Assembly (NCBI GenBank): GCA_002437945.1
Contig: DJSB01000049.1
Span: 19,395-41,201, forward strand
Direction of reading: 5' to 3'
Length of the DNA: 21,807 nucleotides
Source: Christensenella sp. UBA6345
GTDB lineage: Bacteria > Bacillota > Clostridia > Christensenellales > UBA1242
The position numbers and the translations under genes are program-made. The number at the start of each line of letters is the position of its first letter. Within the stretch, counting starts at the first letter, position 1. The notes under the pieces are model-generated. The model was given only the letters and a program-made list of their open reading frames with translations. It did not search any database and was not told where the DNA came from. Shown piece after piece: positions 1 through 7,554 of the stretch.

Positions 1-63
1 CGAATACAGTGAGATTTTACTGGAAATTATAGGGCTTTTTTATTAAAAATATATTCATTTTTT

Positions 64-92
64 TTGAAACTATACAAAAAAAGTGCTATGAT
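64..92 (+). promoter_or_regulatory. Vegetative promoter of the HD-protein/rel operon
   Basis: A TTGAAA -35 box (64-69) lies 17 bases before a TATGAT -10 box (87-92), which is preceded by TG one base away (84-85), an extended -10. The predicted transcription start falls near 98-100. That start lies on the first ATG of the reading frame, so this promoter argues for the downstream ATG at 113 as the real translation start. Confidence 0.7.
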
Positions 93-112
93 AAAGTATG
101 GGGGAATTAGTT

Positions 113-691
113 ATGAGATTACCAAAGGGATTATGTAAAGAACTAAAAGATATATTTAAGGAAGATTATCCTATTATTAGAAAAGGAATATTGTTTGCCG
201 AGCGTAAGCATAAAGATGCTGTTAGAGATGACGGCTCTCCATATTTTTGGCACCCATTAAGAGTGGCTGAATATGTTAGAAAATTTAAAAATAGTAAGCA
301 CCCTACAATTCTTTACCTTTCGGCATTACTGCATGACACACTAGAAGATACATACACTTCTTATAAGGAATTGTGTGAGACTTTTGGCGAAACAGTCGCT
401 AGTACTGTTATGGAATTGTCCACACCTAAATTTGCCCCAAAATTTATAGATGGGAAAGCAATGTACTTATCTAAAAAGATGCAAAATATGACTAGTTATG
501 CTTTGTACATCAAACTATGTGATAGACTCGATAATGTGTCTTGCCTTAATGGTTGTACTGAAGAGAAACGTAACCGTATTTTAAGTGATACACGTATTAT
601 ACTTGATAATATTAAAGAACATGCTAGATTAAGTGAAACTCATAATCGTGTAATTTTGGCTATAGAAGAAGAGATGAAAAAATACCAATAA
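113..691 (+). CDS. HD-domain protein, candidate small alarmone hydrolase
   Basis: A 192-residue HD-superfamily protein resembling the hydrolase domain of Rel/SpoT and nothing else. It lacks the synthetase, TGS and ACT domains. Visible motifs from the chosen start are Arg38 in VRDDGSPYFWHP, His47, the HD pair at 74-75 followed by LED (Glu78, Asp79), and Asp137 with Asn141 in CDRLDN. These match the metal-binding and guanine-contacting positions of Rel hydrolases, so (p)ppGpp 3'-pyrophosphohydrolase activity (small alarmone hydrolase, MESH1-like) is the best inference; another nucleotide substrate is possible. The frame extends to an ATG at 98, but the promoter places transcription start there, and GGGGGA at 100-105 sits at correct spacing before ATG 113. 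rel follows 15 bases after the stop, so the two genes are probably cotranscribed. Confidence 0.8.
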   Translation: MRLPKGLCKELKDIFKEDYPIIRKGILFAERKHKDAVRDDGSPYFWHPLRVAEYVRKFKNSKHPTILYLSALLHDTLEDTYTSYKELCETFGETVASTVMELSTPKFAPKFIDGKAMYLSKKMQNMTSYALYIKLCDRLDNVSCLNGCTEEKRNRILSDTRIILDNIKEHARLSETHNRVILAIEEEMKKYQ

Positions 692-706
692 GCAGGAGTG
701 TTTATT

Positions 707-2869
707 ATGCTAATCGAAAATGAATTTTTAAATAATATAGAAAATATTTATGGCAAAGAGAATAGAGAACTCGTTGAAAAAGCATTTAACTTTGCCAGTG
801 AAAAACATAAAGGTCAATTAAGAGACAACGGAGAAGAATATATTAATCACCCATATAGGGTAGCAAAAATATTGGTTGAAACAAAGGCTGACGTACCATC
901 GGTAGTTAGTGGACTTTTGCATGACGTGTTGGAAGATACCGATTGTACCGAGCAAGAATTAAAGAGTAATTTTGGCGAAGTGGTAAGCAATATATGTGTT
1001 GGTGCTAGTAAAGTAGAATTAATTAAAGAAGCAAGATTAAAGAATCCTGACGAGTTGGAAAACTTAAGAAAAATGTTTTTGGCTCTAGGTAAAGATGCTA
1101 GAGTTGCCTTTGTTAAACTTGCTGATAGACTAGACAATATGCAGACTCTAGATAAAAAAGACAGAGAAAAACAAATAAAGATAGCACAAGAAACACTAGA
1201 TATATATGTTCCTATTGCAGAAAGATTGGGTATGAATAAGTTTAAACATACCATGGAAGATTTATGTTTTAAATACATTTTCCCAGACGAATATGCCGAA
1301 GTTAATAAGTATCTTGATGAGAATTATAAAAAGAGTGAAAATATTATAATTGACATTAGACAAAAGATAGAGAATTTAGCAAAAGAATATGGTATAGATG
1401 CCAGAATTCAAAGTCGTATTAAAAGTAGTTTTGGTGTTTTTAAAAAGACAAGAAGTAAAGGTAGAGCCAATGTATTAGATGTTATAGCACATCGTATTAT
1501 AGTTAAAGAAGTTAAAGATTGTTATACAATGCTAGGTGCAGTACACAATCTATGGCAACCAGTTGAAGGTCGTATTAAAGACTATATCGCTATGCCAAAG
1601 AAGAACCTATATATGTCACTTCATACTACAGTTATTTATCCTACCGAGAATGGTGGTATACCTTTTGAAATACAGATAAGAACAGAAGAAATGCATATTT
1701 ATTGTGAATATGGTATGGCTGCTCACTGGATGTATAAGGAACATGGTTCAAAGGTTAATAAAGTCGATGGCAACAATGCTATATTTAATATGAAAAAGAA
1801 GATAAGCGAGTCTACCGATAAAGTCGTTCAAGAAAATGAATCTGATGAGTTTCTACAAATTATAAAAACTGGTTTCTATGATAATAAAATATTTGTATTT
1901 ACACCTAATTACAATGTTGTCGAATTACCTGAAGGCTCGATACCATTAGATTTTGCTTATGCAGTACATACAGGATTAGGTAATAGATGTATAGGTGCAA
2001 AGGTTAATGATAAAATGGTACCTATTAATACCACTTTAAATACTGCAGATATTGTAGAGATATTAACCCAACAAGGTAAAGGTCCATCAAGAGATTGGAT
2101 TAAGATATGCAAGAGCCGTGGGGCTATATCAAAGATTAAAAACTATTTTAAGAAAGAAAAACGTGAAGAAAATATTAAAATAGGTAAGGATATACTTGAA
2201 GAACAAGCAAGACGTAAAGGCTATCAATTACCAAAATTGCTTGAAGATAAAGAAACCTTAACTGAAGTTGCTGTAAAATATCATCTATTGGGACTAGAAG
2301 AGATATATGCAGCAGTTGGATATGGCGGCATTACTGCATCACAAGTATTGGGTAAATTTATATCCAAACAACAAAAGTTGCAGAAAGAAGAAAAGAAAGT
2401 TGCTTTATCTAATGACAATCCTACAAAATCTGGAGATACTAGCGTAATTATTGACGGACATGACGACTTACTTAAAAAAGTGGCTAGATGTTGTAATCCA
2501 ATACCGGGTGACGATATTGTAGGCTATGTAAGTAGGGGAAGGGGTGTTACAATTCATAGACGTGATTGTGCTACACTTAACAACCTAGAAAGTGGACGTA
2601 TTGTAGAGACCACATGGAATAAGAATATTTTAAGTGAAGTATATAATTCCAACTTTAAAATCATTGCTAAAAACTCTTCTGGTGTACTTAATAAAATTTC
2701 TATGAAGATAGCAGATAATAAAGTAGATATAACTTTTATTAAAGGCGAAGTAACAAAAACTGGCGATGCTGTTATTAATGTTGGCGTTAAAGTTAAATCT
2801 AGACAAGAATTGTTGGATTTACTTAACAAAATTAAGTCAATACCTGAAGTATATGATGTAATAAGATAG
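707..2869 (+). CDS. rel: Bifunctional (p)ppGpp synthetase/hydrolase Rel
   Basis: A 720-residue long RSH enzyme that makes (p)ppGpp from ATP and GDP/GTP and also hydrolyses it; cytoplasmic and ribosome-associated in known members. Domain order is complete. The HD hydrolase comes first, with NHP near residue 48, LLHDVLEDTD near 69-79 and LADRLDNM near 138-145. The synthetase follows, with LDVIAHRIIV, RIKDYIAMPKKNLYMSLHTT, and FEIQIRTEEMH carrying the catalytic Glu. Next come TGS (IFVFTPNYNVVELPEG), a conserved-Cys region (VARCCNPIPGDDIVGY) and a C-terminal ACT domain. Both catalytic motif sets look intact, so it should be bifunctional. The GTG at 698 overlaps the AGGAG at 694-698; ATG 707 is 8 bases beyond that site and is the better start. 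The family consensus RFKDY reads RIKDY here. It shares an operon with the preceding HD-only protein. Confidence 0.96.
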   Translation: MLIENEFLNNIENIYGKENRELVEKAFNFASEKHKGQLRDNGEEYINHPYRVAKILVETKADVPSVVSGLLHDVLEDTDCTEQELKSNFGEVVSNICVGASKVELIKEARLKNPDELENLRKMFLALGKDARVAFVKLADRLDNMQTLDKKDREKQIKIAQETLDIYVPIAERLGMNKFKHTMEDLCFKYIFPDEYAEVNKYLDENYKKSENIIIDIRQKIENLAKEYGIDARIQSRIKSSFGVFKKTRSKGRANVLDVIAHRIIVKEVKDCYTMLGAVHNLWQPVEGRIKDYIAMPKKNLYMSLHTTVIYPTENGGIPFEIQIRTEEMHIYCEYGMAAHWMYKEHGSKVNKVDGNNAIFNMKKKISESTDKVVQENESDEFLQIIKTGFYDNKIFVFTPNYNVVELPEGSIPLDFAYAVHTGLGNRCIGAKVNDKMVPINTTLNTADIVEILTQQGKGPSRDWIKICKSRGAISKIKNYFKKEKREENIKIGKDILEEQARRKGYQLPKLLEDKETLTEVAVKYHLLGLEEIYAAVGYGGITASQVLGKFISKQQKLQKEEKKVALSNDNPTKSGDTSVIIDGHDDLLKKVARCCNPIPGDDIVGYVSRGRGVTIHRRDCATLNNLESGRIVETTWNKNILSEVYNSNFKIIAKNSSGVLNKISMKIADNKVDITFIKGEVTKTGDAVINVGVKVKSRQELLDLLNKIKSIPEVYDVIR

Positions 2870-2934
2870 TGTGTTAACAATTATTGTTTAAGAATTATAG
2901 TAAATGAATATAATTAAGAAAAATTAATTAGAAC

Positions 2935-2970
2935 AAAAAAATAAGACTTAAAATTTAAGTCTTATTTTTT
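2935..2970. terminator. Bidirectional terminator between rel and the zinc-ribbon gene
   Basis: ATAAGACTT (2941-2949) pairs with AAGTCTTAT (2957-2965) around a 7-base AT-rich loop, flanked by six A on the left and six T on the right. The structure therefore ends with a U-tract whichever strand is transcribed. It lies between the convergent rel gene and the minus-strand zinc-ribbon gene. Confidence 0.85.
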
Positions 2971-2983
2971 ATTAGAAATATTA

Positions 2984-3199
2984 TTATTTTGATTTGATTG
3001 TGTTAACCAATTGTTCGATAACATTTAAAGTTTCTGCATCTTTAATGTTTTTAAGTAAAACATTGATTATTTCAAACATTGCTCCACGACGTTGTTCTTT
3101 TCTTATTGATTCTGCAATAGTTGTTAGTGGTTCGCCACATTGTGGACAGAAGTTAGCATTTTCTTCTACTACAGAATTGCATTTAGTACATTTTTCCAT
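2984..3199 (-). CDS. Small zinc-ribbon protein
   Basis: A 71-residue protein with an N-terminal zinc ribbon, CTKC (residues 4-7) and CPQC (18-21), followed by a predicted helical, charged tail with no catalytic motif. The pattern is that of short double-CxxC zinc-ribbon proteins. Its function is unknown; such domains usually mediate nucleic-acid or protein contacts. AGGAG stands 7 bases before the ATG, and the gene begins 17 bases after the end of the upstream phosphoesterase-like gene on the same strand. It is therefore the last gene of a three-gene minus-strand operon. I infer a role alongside the two phosphoesterase-fold proteins only from this arrangement. Confidence 0.8.
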   Translation of the reverse strand: MEKCTKCNSVVEENANFCPQCGEPLTTIAESIRKEQRRGAMFEIINVLLKNIKDAETLNVIEQLVNTIKSK

Positions 3200-3216
3200 A
3201 TTTTAACTCCTACTTA

Positions 3217-4368
3217 TTACTTTTTTGTAATTTCATGGTATATTTTTATTCTATCTTCTTCAATTCTGTGTGCAATTTCATCGTAAAGGCAACGATTCTT
3301 TTCAAGTTGGGTAGCCAATAATAGTTCTGATGGCTTTGGTTCTTCTAGGAAAGTTGTTCCGCCATAAGTACGACTTATTGTACCGTCATCTTCTAGACTT
3401 AATGTTAATTCATCATTGCTTTTTGAAGCAAGAGTTGGTTTTTTACCTCTAGGAGTTTCGTTGTATACTTTTACACTTGACATACTGTAGTGGTCTACAT
3501 CTATAAGACCTGTCATGTTTCCATTAAAGTCAATTGCGAATACACCAGGCATTTTTGCACCATTGTTTTTGATAGATGCTGATAAATATCCGCTTACACT
3601 TGTTGCTTTTGATAGAGCATTATTAGTACGTAGTTCGATAGGGTAGTGGATTACTTTACCTTTACTATTACGTTTGGCAAATTGTACAATCTCTTGTACA
3701 CCTTCATTAACATAATATAGTCTATCTGTATTTACTTTAGGGTCACTAGTTAAGTTGTCGACAACTTCTTGAATTACATCTCTACCATCAAGTACTTTCA
3801 TAATGTTATTTTCTTGAGCACCACGCATAAGTATAATATGAGCATCACTCTTAAGCAATCTTTTAACGATTTTAGTCAATTCTTTTTGTCTTAAATTGAT
3901 ACCAAACCATAATACTTTATTATCTTCGGTAATATCTGCTTTAGTAAGCTCACTCATCTTCCATTGCCAGCCAAATAGGTCACCGGCAAGAACTACAACT
4001 TTTTCTACTGAATCGTTGGTTCTTACTAATCTCTCATCAAAATATGTTAAGAATTTTTCATCTCTGATTGATTTTCCTGGGTTGGAAGTATCAAACATAT
4101 TTAAACTTGATAAAGGTAATAATTCGATATGTTGGCAAGTGTCTGGTAGGGTAATCTCCACATGAGATATATTACCAGTACTTTTTTTACTTAATTTTCT
4201 TGTAAAATCGCTTTGATTGGCAAGAGTTACTTCATCAAGTTCATCAGCCGATGCAAGGTTTACTTTTTTAGGACGATTACCTTTTTTAGGGAAGTTACCT
4301 TCTCTATATAACTCCATTATTTTTGGTTTTTTCTTATCAGAAGTATATGGATTTATTTGTTCACTCAT
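3217..4368 (-). CDS. Degenerate metallophosphoesterase-like protein (predicted inactive)
   Basis: A 383-residue protein with a basic, low-complexity N-terminus (about 1-65). Its central region can be matched by eye to the calcineurin-like phosphoesterase encoded just upstream. LLPLSSLN (83-90) corresponds to that protein's LFPLPDLH, with Asp and His replaced by Ser88 and Asn90. VVVLAGDLFG (124-133) corresponds to GVILNGDILD with the last Asp now Gly133. IILMRGAQEN (178-187) corresponds to IAITPGNHDS, with Asn-His now Ala-Gln. No GHTH motif is visible. The dimetal site therefore appears to be lost, and a structural or regulatory role is more likely than catalysis. Its ATG overlaps the upstream TGA stop (ATGA), implying translational coupling and perhaps a stoichiometric complex. 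The homology is my visual alignment and needs structural confirmation. Confidence 0.72.
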   Translation of the reverse strand: MSEQINPYTSDKKKPKIMELYREGNFPKKGNRPKKVNLASADELDEVTLANQSDFTRKLSKKSTGNISHVEITLPDTCQHIELLPLSSLNMFDTSNPGKSIRDEKFLTYFDERLVRTNDSVEKVVVLAGDLFGWQWKMSELTKADITEDNKVLWFGINLRQKELTKIVKRLLKSDAHIILMRGAQENNIMKVLDGRDVIQEVVDNLTSDPKVNTDRLYYVNEGVQEIVQFAKRNSKGKVIHYPIELRTNNALSKATSVSGYLSASIKNNGAKMPGVFAIDFNGNMTGLIDVDHYSMSSVKVYNETPRGKKPTLASKSNDELTLSLEDDGTISRTYGGTTFLEEPKPSELLLATQLEKNRCLYDEIAHRIEEDRIKIYHEITKK

Positions 4369-5483
4369 TTTGTTATACCCCCTTCAGCCTTTTTTACCAT
4401 TTCGCCAAGTGTTGCATGAGCATTTTCTTGTTCAACTTCACGAGCAATTGCAGAACTATCTATATAATATAGTTGACTTACCAATTCAGCATTAAGAGTT
4501 AATTGATTATTAGGTTTAAACATTGGTATTATATTTATTTTTGGTATATATCTTAATGTTTCGTGTTCGTTGGTCTTATAATATGGATTTGGTTTAATTT
4601 TGCACAATAACATTAAAGCATTAGGTTGTGCGTTACCCATATTAACAGCAGCAGCATAATCAGAGTTTGCTTGTAGTGTAGGGCAAACTATAATTGTACG
4701 TTCCTTGGTAGAAGTACCTATTGTACGATTAAATTTATCTTTAACCGGAACTTCAACACGTTCGGAAGTGATAGCACCTTGTGGTGGGTGAGTGTGACCA
4801 GTAATTACTAAATCAGCATCTCCTTGTGGGAAAGCGGCATTACTTTGTGATTTCATCACGTCTAAAGATTTTGCTGTATTGCCACCTTTACCAGCACCAT
4901 GCATTGCTGCAACTACTAATTTACCTTTTTCTTTGCTTCCTTCAATAGGCATATTAATAGTAATATGTGCATTGTGTGGGCAGAAAGGAACGTTTAATCT
5001 GTCTGCAAGTATCTTCAAAGCAGAAATATTGGTATCTACACCACGTTTTGAGTCCTTTGAATCGTGGTTACCAGGAGTGATGGCAATAATTTTACCTTGT
5101 TTTGCTAAAGGTAAAAATTGATCATAAAGATAATCAATAACTTCTTCTGGTGGTAGATTTTCATCGTGGGTATTAGATACACTTGTTTGTGTGGCATTAT
5201 CCAAAATATCACCATTAAGTATAACACCAGAGTTGTAAGTGTTGTTAACAACTTTTACCCATTGTTCAAATAAGTCTAATCTTGCATTAATGTTACCCGC
5301 ATGTAAATCAGGAAGTGGGAATAATAGAACAGATGTAAATGGCCATTCAACTTCAATATCTGTCATAATTTCTAGTGGTGAGAAAGCGGACAATATTTGT
5401 CCATTACGTGCTCTACGAAGTTGGTCATTTGTCTTATCTACTTTAACATTGGCTGCAAAATATTCAACAACTTTGTTTTTCAT
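4365..5483 (-). CDS. Calcineurin-like metallophosphoesterase
   Basis: A 372-residue soluble phosphoesterase with the full dimetal-site motif series: PDLHAG (Asp59, His61), NGDILD (Asp92), PGNHD (Asn139, His140), AAMHG (His195) and ITGHTH (His230, His232). No signal peptide or membrane segment is seen, so it is presumably cytoplasmic. The substrate cannot be read from sequence; the family includes nucleases, cyclic-nucleotide phosphodiesterases and protein phosphatases. AAGGAG lies 5 bases before the ATG, and a TTGCAA/TATAAT promoter lies just upstream. It is the first gene of a minus-strand operon with a degenerate relative (ATGA overlap) and a zinc-ribbon protein. An N-terminal segment of about 50 residues and a C-terminal segment of about 115 residues fall outside the catalytic core. 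Confidence 0.88.
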   Translation of the reverse strand: MKNKVVEYFAANVKVDKTNDQLRRARNGQILSAFSPLEIMTDIEVEWPFTSVLLFPLPDLHAGNINARLDLFEQWVKVVNNTYNSGVILNGDILDNATQTSVSNTHDENLPPEEVIDYLYDQFLPLAKQGKIIAITPGNHDSKDSKRGVDTNISALKILADRLNVPFCPHNAHITINMPIEGSKEKGKLVVAAMHGAGKGGNTAKSLDVMKSQSNAAFPQGDADLVITGHTHPPQGAITSERVEVPVKDKFNRTIGTSTKERTIIVCPTLQANSDYAAAVNMGNAQPNALMLLCKIKPNPYYKTNEHETLRYIPKINIIPMFKPNNQLTLNAELVSQLYYIDSSAIAREVEQENAHATLGEMVKKAEGGITK

Positions 5484-5512
5484 AATGACTCCTTTTCATT
5501 TGTTACAATCTA

Positions 5513-5541
5513 ATTATACTAGATAACGACTTAATTTGCAA
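5513..5541 (-). promoter_or_regulatory. Promoter of the metallophosphoesterase operon
   Basis: On the minus strand, TTGCAA (5536-5541) precedes a consensus TATAAT (5513-5518) by exactly 17 bases. The leader to the ATG at 5483 is about 22-25 bases and contains AAGGAG. Confidence 0.72.
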
Positions 5542-5604
5542 TACCCAACCTTTCAAAACCTATTAAATATTTATAAATATATATTATTATATAATTAATC
5601 TTAA

Positions 5605-5637
5605 TTAAAAAATCTCCAACATATGTTAGAGATTTTT
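5605..5637 (-). terminator. Terminator of the PHP-domain gene
   Basis: An inverted repeat of about 13 bases centred on ACATATGT (5619-5626), with arms 5608-5620 and 5625-5637. The one imperfect position is a U-G wobble when transcribed leftward but a C-A mismatch rightward, and a T-run follows on the minus strand. This favours termination of the PHP gene, whose stop codon is about 60 bases upstream of the hairpin. Confidence 0.75.
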
Positions 5638-5697
5638 AGTGTTTTAATGATTATTATTTAACAATTCTTTAATCAAATAATATTTACAAGAACATTA

Positions 5698-7257
5698 TTA
5701 ATGCTTGTTTGGTTCGTTATTTTCTAGTGTAACATGTAGGTCACTGCTTGTATCTATATCGTATTCGGTAGTGCTTTGTTTTGGACTAACATTTACTCTA
5801 TATATAGTTGGATTTTTAAACATTAATGTTTGATCATAGGTGGCATATTGTTTAACGGTTTTGTCTCTTTCACTGGCTTGTTCGGCTGCCATTTGGTCAA
5901 TAATATCAATATAATTACTTAATCCTTCATGGAATTCGTCTTGATATGCCTGTGCAAGGTTTTCATATTTTTCAACTAAATCTTCAATATCTTGTTTTGG
6001 GCAGTATTTGTAGATTCTGTGAGTAACTTTTCCTTGTTCTCTTGCTTTATCAAGTTTTATAATTTGGCTTAAAAATCTTTCCATAAATGAAGAATGAATT
6101 TCTCCAAAACGAGTTCTGCCTATTCTGGATTTAACATTAGGGTCACCATTGATATGGTTGTCACTGCCACCAGTGTAAAGTATTTGTCTTTCCATACCCA
6201 TTTCTTTAACTGCATTTCGTATAACAATGCTACCTTCAGGTGTACGGGCATTGTATGCTGCTTCAAATCCATCAAGTTCCATACTTAATAGCATTTTTGC
6301 TACACGTTTCTTTCCAATATTAAGCAATCTTAATCTGTCTTCTTTTTTAGTGCCAGGTTGTAAATCTAGTTTGACACGGTCAAGGTTAACATTAGGGTGG
6401 GCTAATATACAAATACCGCCTGCAGAATGTGCAATTTTGATTACATCGGATATATTTAATTGTAGACGTTTTGGTTCTGGAGCGCCTTTTAATACTTTTC
6501 TTAATTCTTCAGTAGTAACATTACCTATAGTTATGTTTGATTTGTTTAAGAAATCCAATACATCTTTTACACCAAATTGTCCAAAGCCGGGAGTGGTTTT
6601 TCTTCTTTCTAGTACATATTTATTTATAAGTGTATCACTAAATTTTACACCATATTCTTTTTCAATAACCTTAAATAAACCTTGGTCTCTTAATAAGTCA
6701 TTATGGTGTTTTGCTCGAAGTAATCTATGGAAAAGACTATTAGAATCAAATTGTGCACCGTATACAAGCATATGAACTTTTAAAGGTTTGTTCTTTTGAC
6801 TTAATACACCGGGTATGACACAAGTAATCTCTACACCAGGTATAAAGTCTATACCATTAATTCTATGTATTACTCTATTGAAACTATATTCTGGGAAAGT
6901 GGTATTGTTGTCGGTATTATATGTTCTTATTTGTTCGTTAAGACTATTAAATAGTACTGCTGTGCTAGCCATGGTATTATGTTCGGTAATAGACAATATC
7001 TTAACATTGTTTTTCTTTGCATCGTTAAATAACTGTGCTGTAGAGCCACGGCCATCATGACTGCCACCATGTAGGTCAGTATCTGACTGATACTCTGATA
7101 TAGTAACACCATATTTGTTTGATATATTATCAACATTTACTCTGGTTGAAGAGCCAAAACTATGTAGATGAAAATCAACCTTTGCATTGACTGTACTAAA
7201 GTTGGATCCGGTGTTTTTAAACTTATTTGTGCTTTCATTTAATTCATTGTCAGCCAT
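5698..7257 (-). CDS. PHP-domain metal-dependent phosphoesterase
   Basis: A 519-residue protein of the PHP (polymerase and histidinol phosphatase) superfamily. The metal-ligand motifs are in order: VDFHLHS (His30, His32), SITEHNTM (His93), GVEITC (Glu143), ILAHPNVN (about 282) and TGGSDNH (about 365). Between the first two motifs lies a Gly/His/Asp-rich stretch, near residues 58-72, that looks like an insertion. The C-terminal 130 or so residues are charged and helical, outside the PHP core. Known relatives hydrolyse phosphomonoesters, nucleoside 3',5'-bisphosphates or short oligonucleotides; the substrate here is unknown. No signal peptide is visible. It is a single-gene transcription unit with its own promoter and terminator. 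GGGGG about 7 bases before the ATG serves as an unusual ribosome site. Confidence 0.87.
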   Translation of the reverse strand: MADNELNESTNKFKNTGSNFSTVNAKVDFHLHSFGSSTRVNVDNISNKYGVTISEYQSDTDLHGGSHDGRGSTAQLFNDAKKNNVKILSITEHNTMASTAVLFNSLNEQIRTYNTDNNTTFPEYSFNRVIHRINGIDFIPGVEITCVIPGVLSQKNKPLKVHMLVYGAQFDSNSLFHRLLRAKHHNDLLRDQGLFKVIEKEYGVKFSDTLINKYVLERRKTTPGFGQFGVKDVLDFLNKSNITIGNVTTEELRKVLKGAPEPKRLQLNISDVIKIAHSAGGICILAHPNVNLDRVKLDLQPGTKKEDRLRLLNIGKKRVAKMLLSMELDGFEAAYNARTPEGSIVIRNAVKEMGMERQILYTGGSDNHINGDPNVKSRIGRTRFGEIHSSFMERFLSQIIKLDKAREQGKVTHRIYKYCPKQDIEDLVEKYENLAQAYQDEFHEGLSNYIDIIDQMAAEQASERDKTVKQYATYDQTLMFKNPTIYRVNVSPKQSTTEYDIDTSSDLHVTLENNEPNKH

Positions 7258-7289
7258 ATCCCAACCCCCATATTTCTTTTATTATTTAT

Positions 7290-7318
7290 ATAATACCAAA
7301 TTGTAAAGTAAATTTCAA
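7290..7318 (-). promoter_or_regulatory. Promoter of the PHP-domain gene
   Basis: On the minus strand, TTGAAA (7313-7318) and TATTAT (7290-7295) are separated by 17 bases. The bases TGG immediately before the -10 give an extended -10 element. The leader to the ATG at 7257 is about 25-30 bases. Confidence 0.7.
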
Positions 7319-7504
7319 TAGTAGATGCCAAAATTATGTATAAATAAATATTACTATTTTCTTCTATTAAATGTTTTTATATATAAATCAATTTTGCTTA
7401 AGTATTTTGCGATTTTGATGTAACCAGATATTGTTATTGGACATGATTATTAATAAAAAATATGTGTTAAAACTGTTATTAATCAATACGAAAACTATTA
7501 TACT
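7319..7504. other. AT-rich divergent intergenic region, no gene seen
   Basis: This lies between divergently transcribed genes, inside a roughly 300-base gap (7258-7554). The ends of the gap hold the two promoters. The middle is AT-rich, with short direct and inverted repeats typical of base composition, and I see no hairpin, operator or reading frame I would defend. Confidence 0.4.
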
Positions 7505-7508
7505 TGTT

Positions 7509-7536
7509 TTGATTTTGGTTTTTTGTGTGATATGAT
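7509..7536 (+). promoter_or_regulatory. Promoter of the SGNH esterase-like gene
   Basis: TTGATT (7509-7514) lies 16 bases before TATGAT (7531-7536), with TGA just upstream of the -10 (extended -10). A short leader of about 12 bases then carries AAGG ahead of ATG 7555. Confidence 0.62.
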
Positions 7537-7554
7537 AAATCAGTAAGGTGAATT

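Noticed and set aside
1..60. Possible terminator of an upstream gene (CAGTGAGATTTTACTG then GGGCTTTTTT)
   Set aside because: The stem is only about four pairs and the T-run is displaced; any true hairpin would need sequence left of the window.
847..1278. 143-codon minus-strand open frame within rel
   Set aside because: It lies wholly antisense to the conserved hydrolase domain, with no recognisable motif or promoter.
2984..7257. Known anti-phage or toxin-antitoxin system in the phosphoesterase region
   Set aside because: No recognised defence partner, toxin fold or mobile-element gene is present; the link would be speculation.
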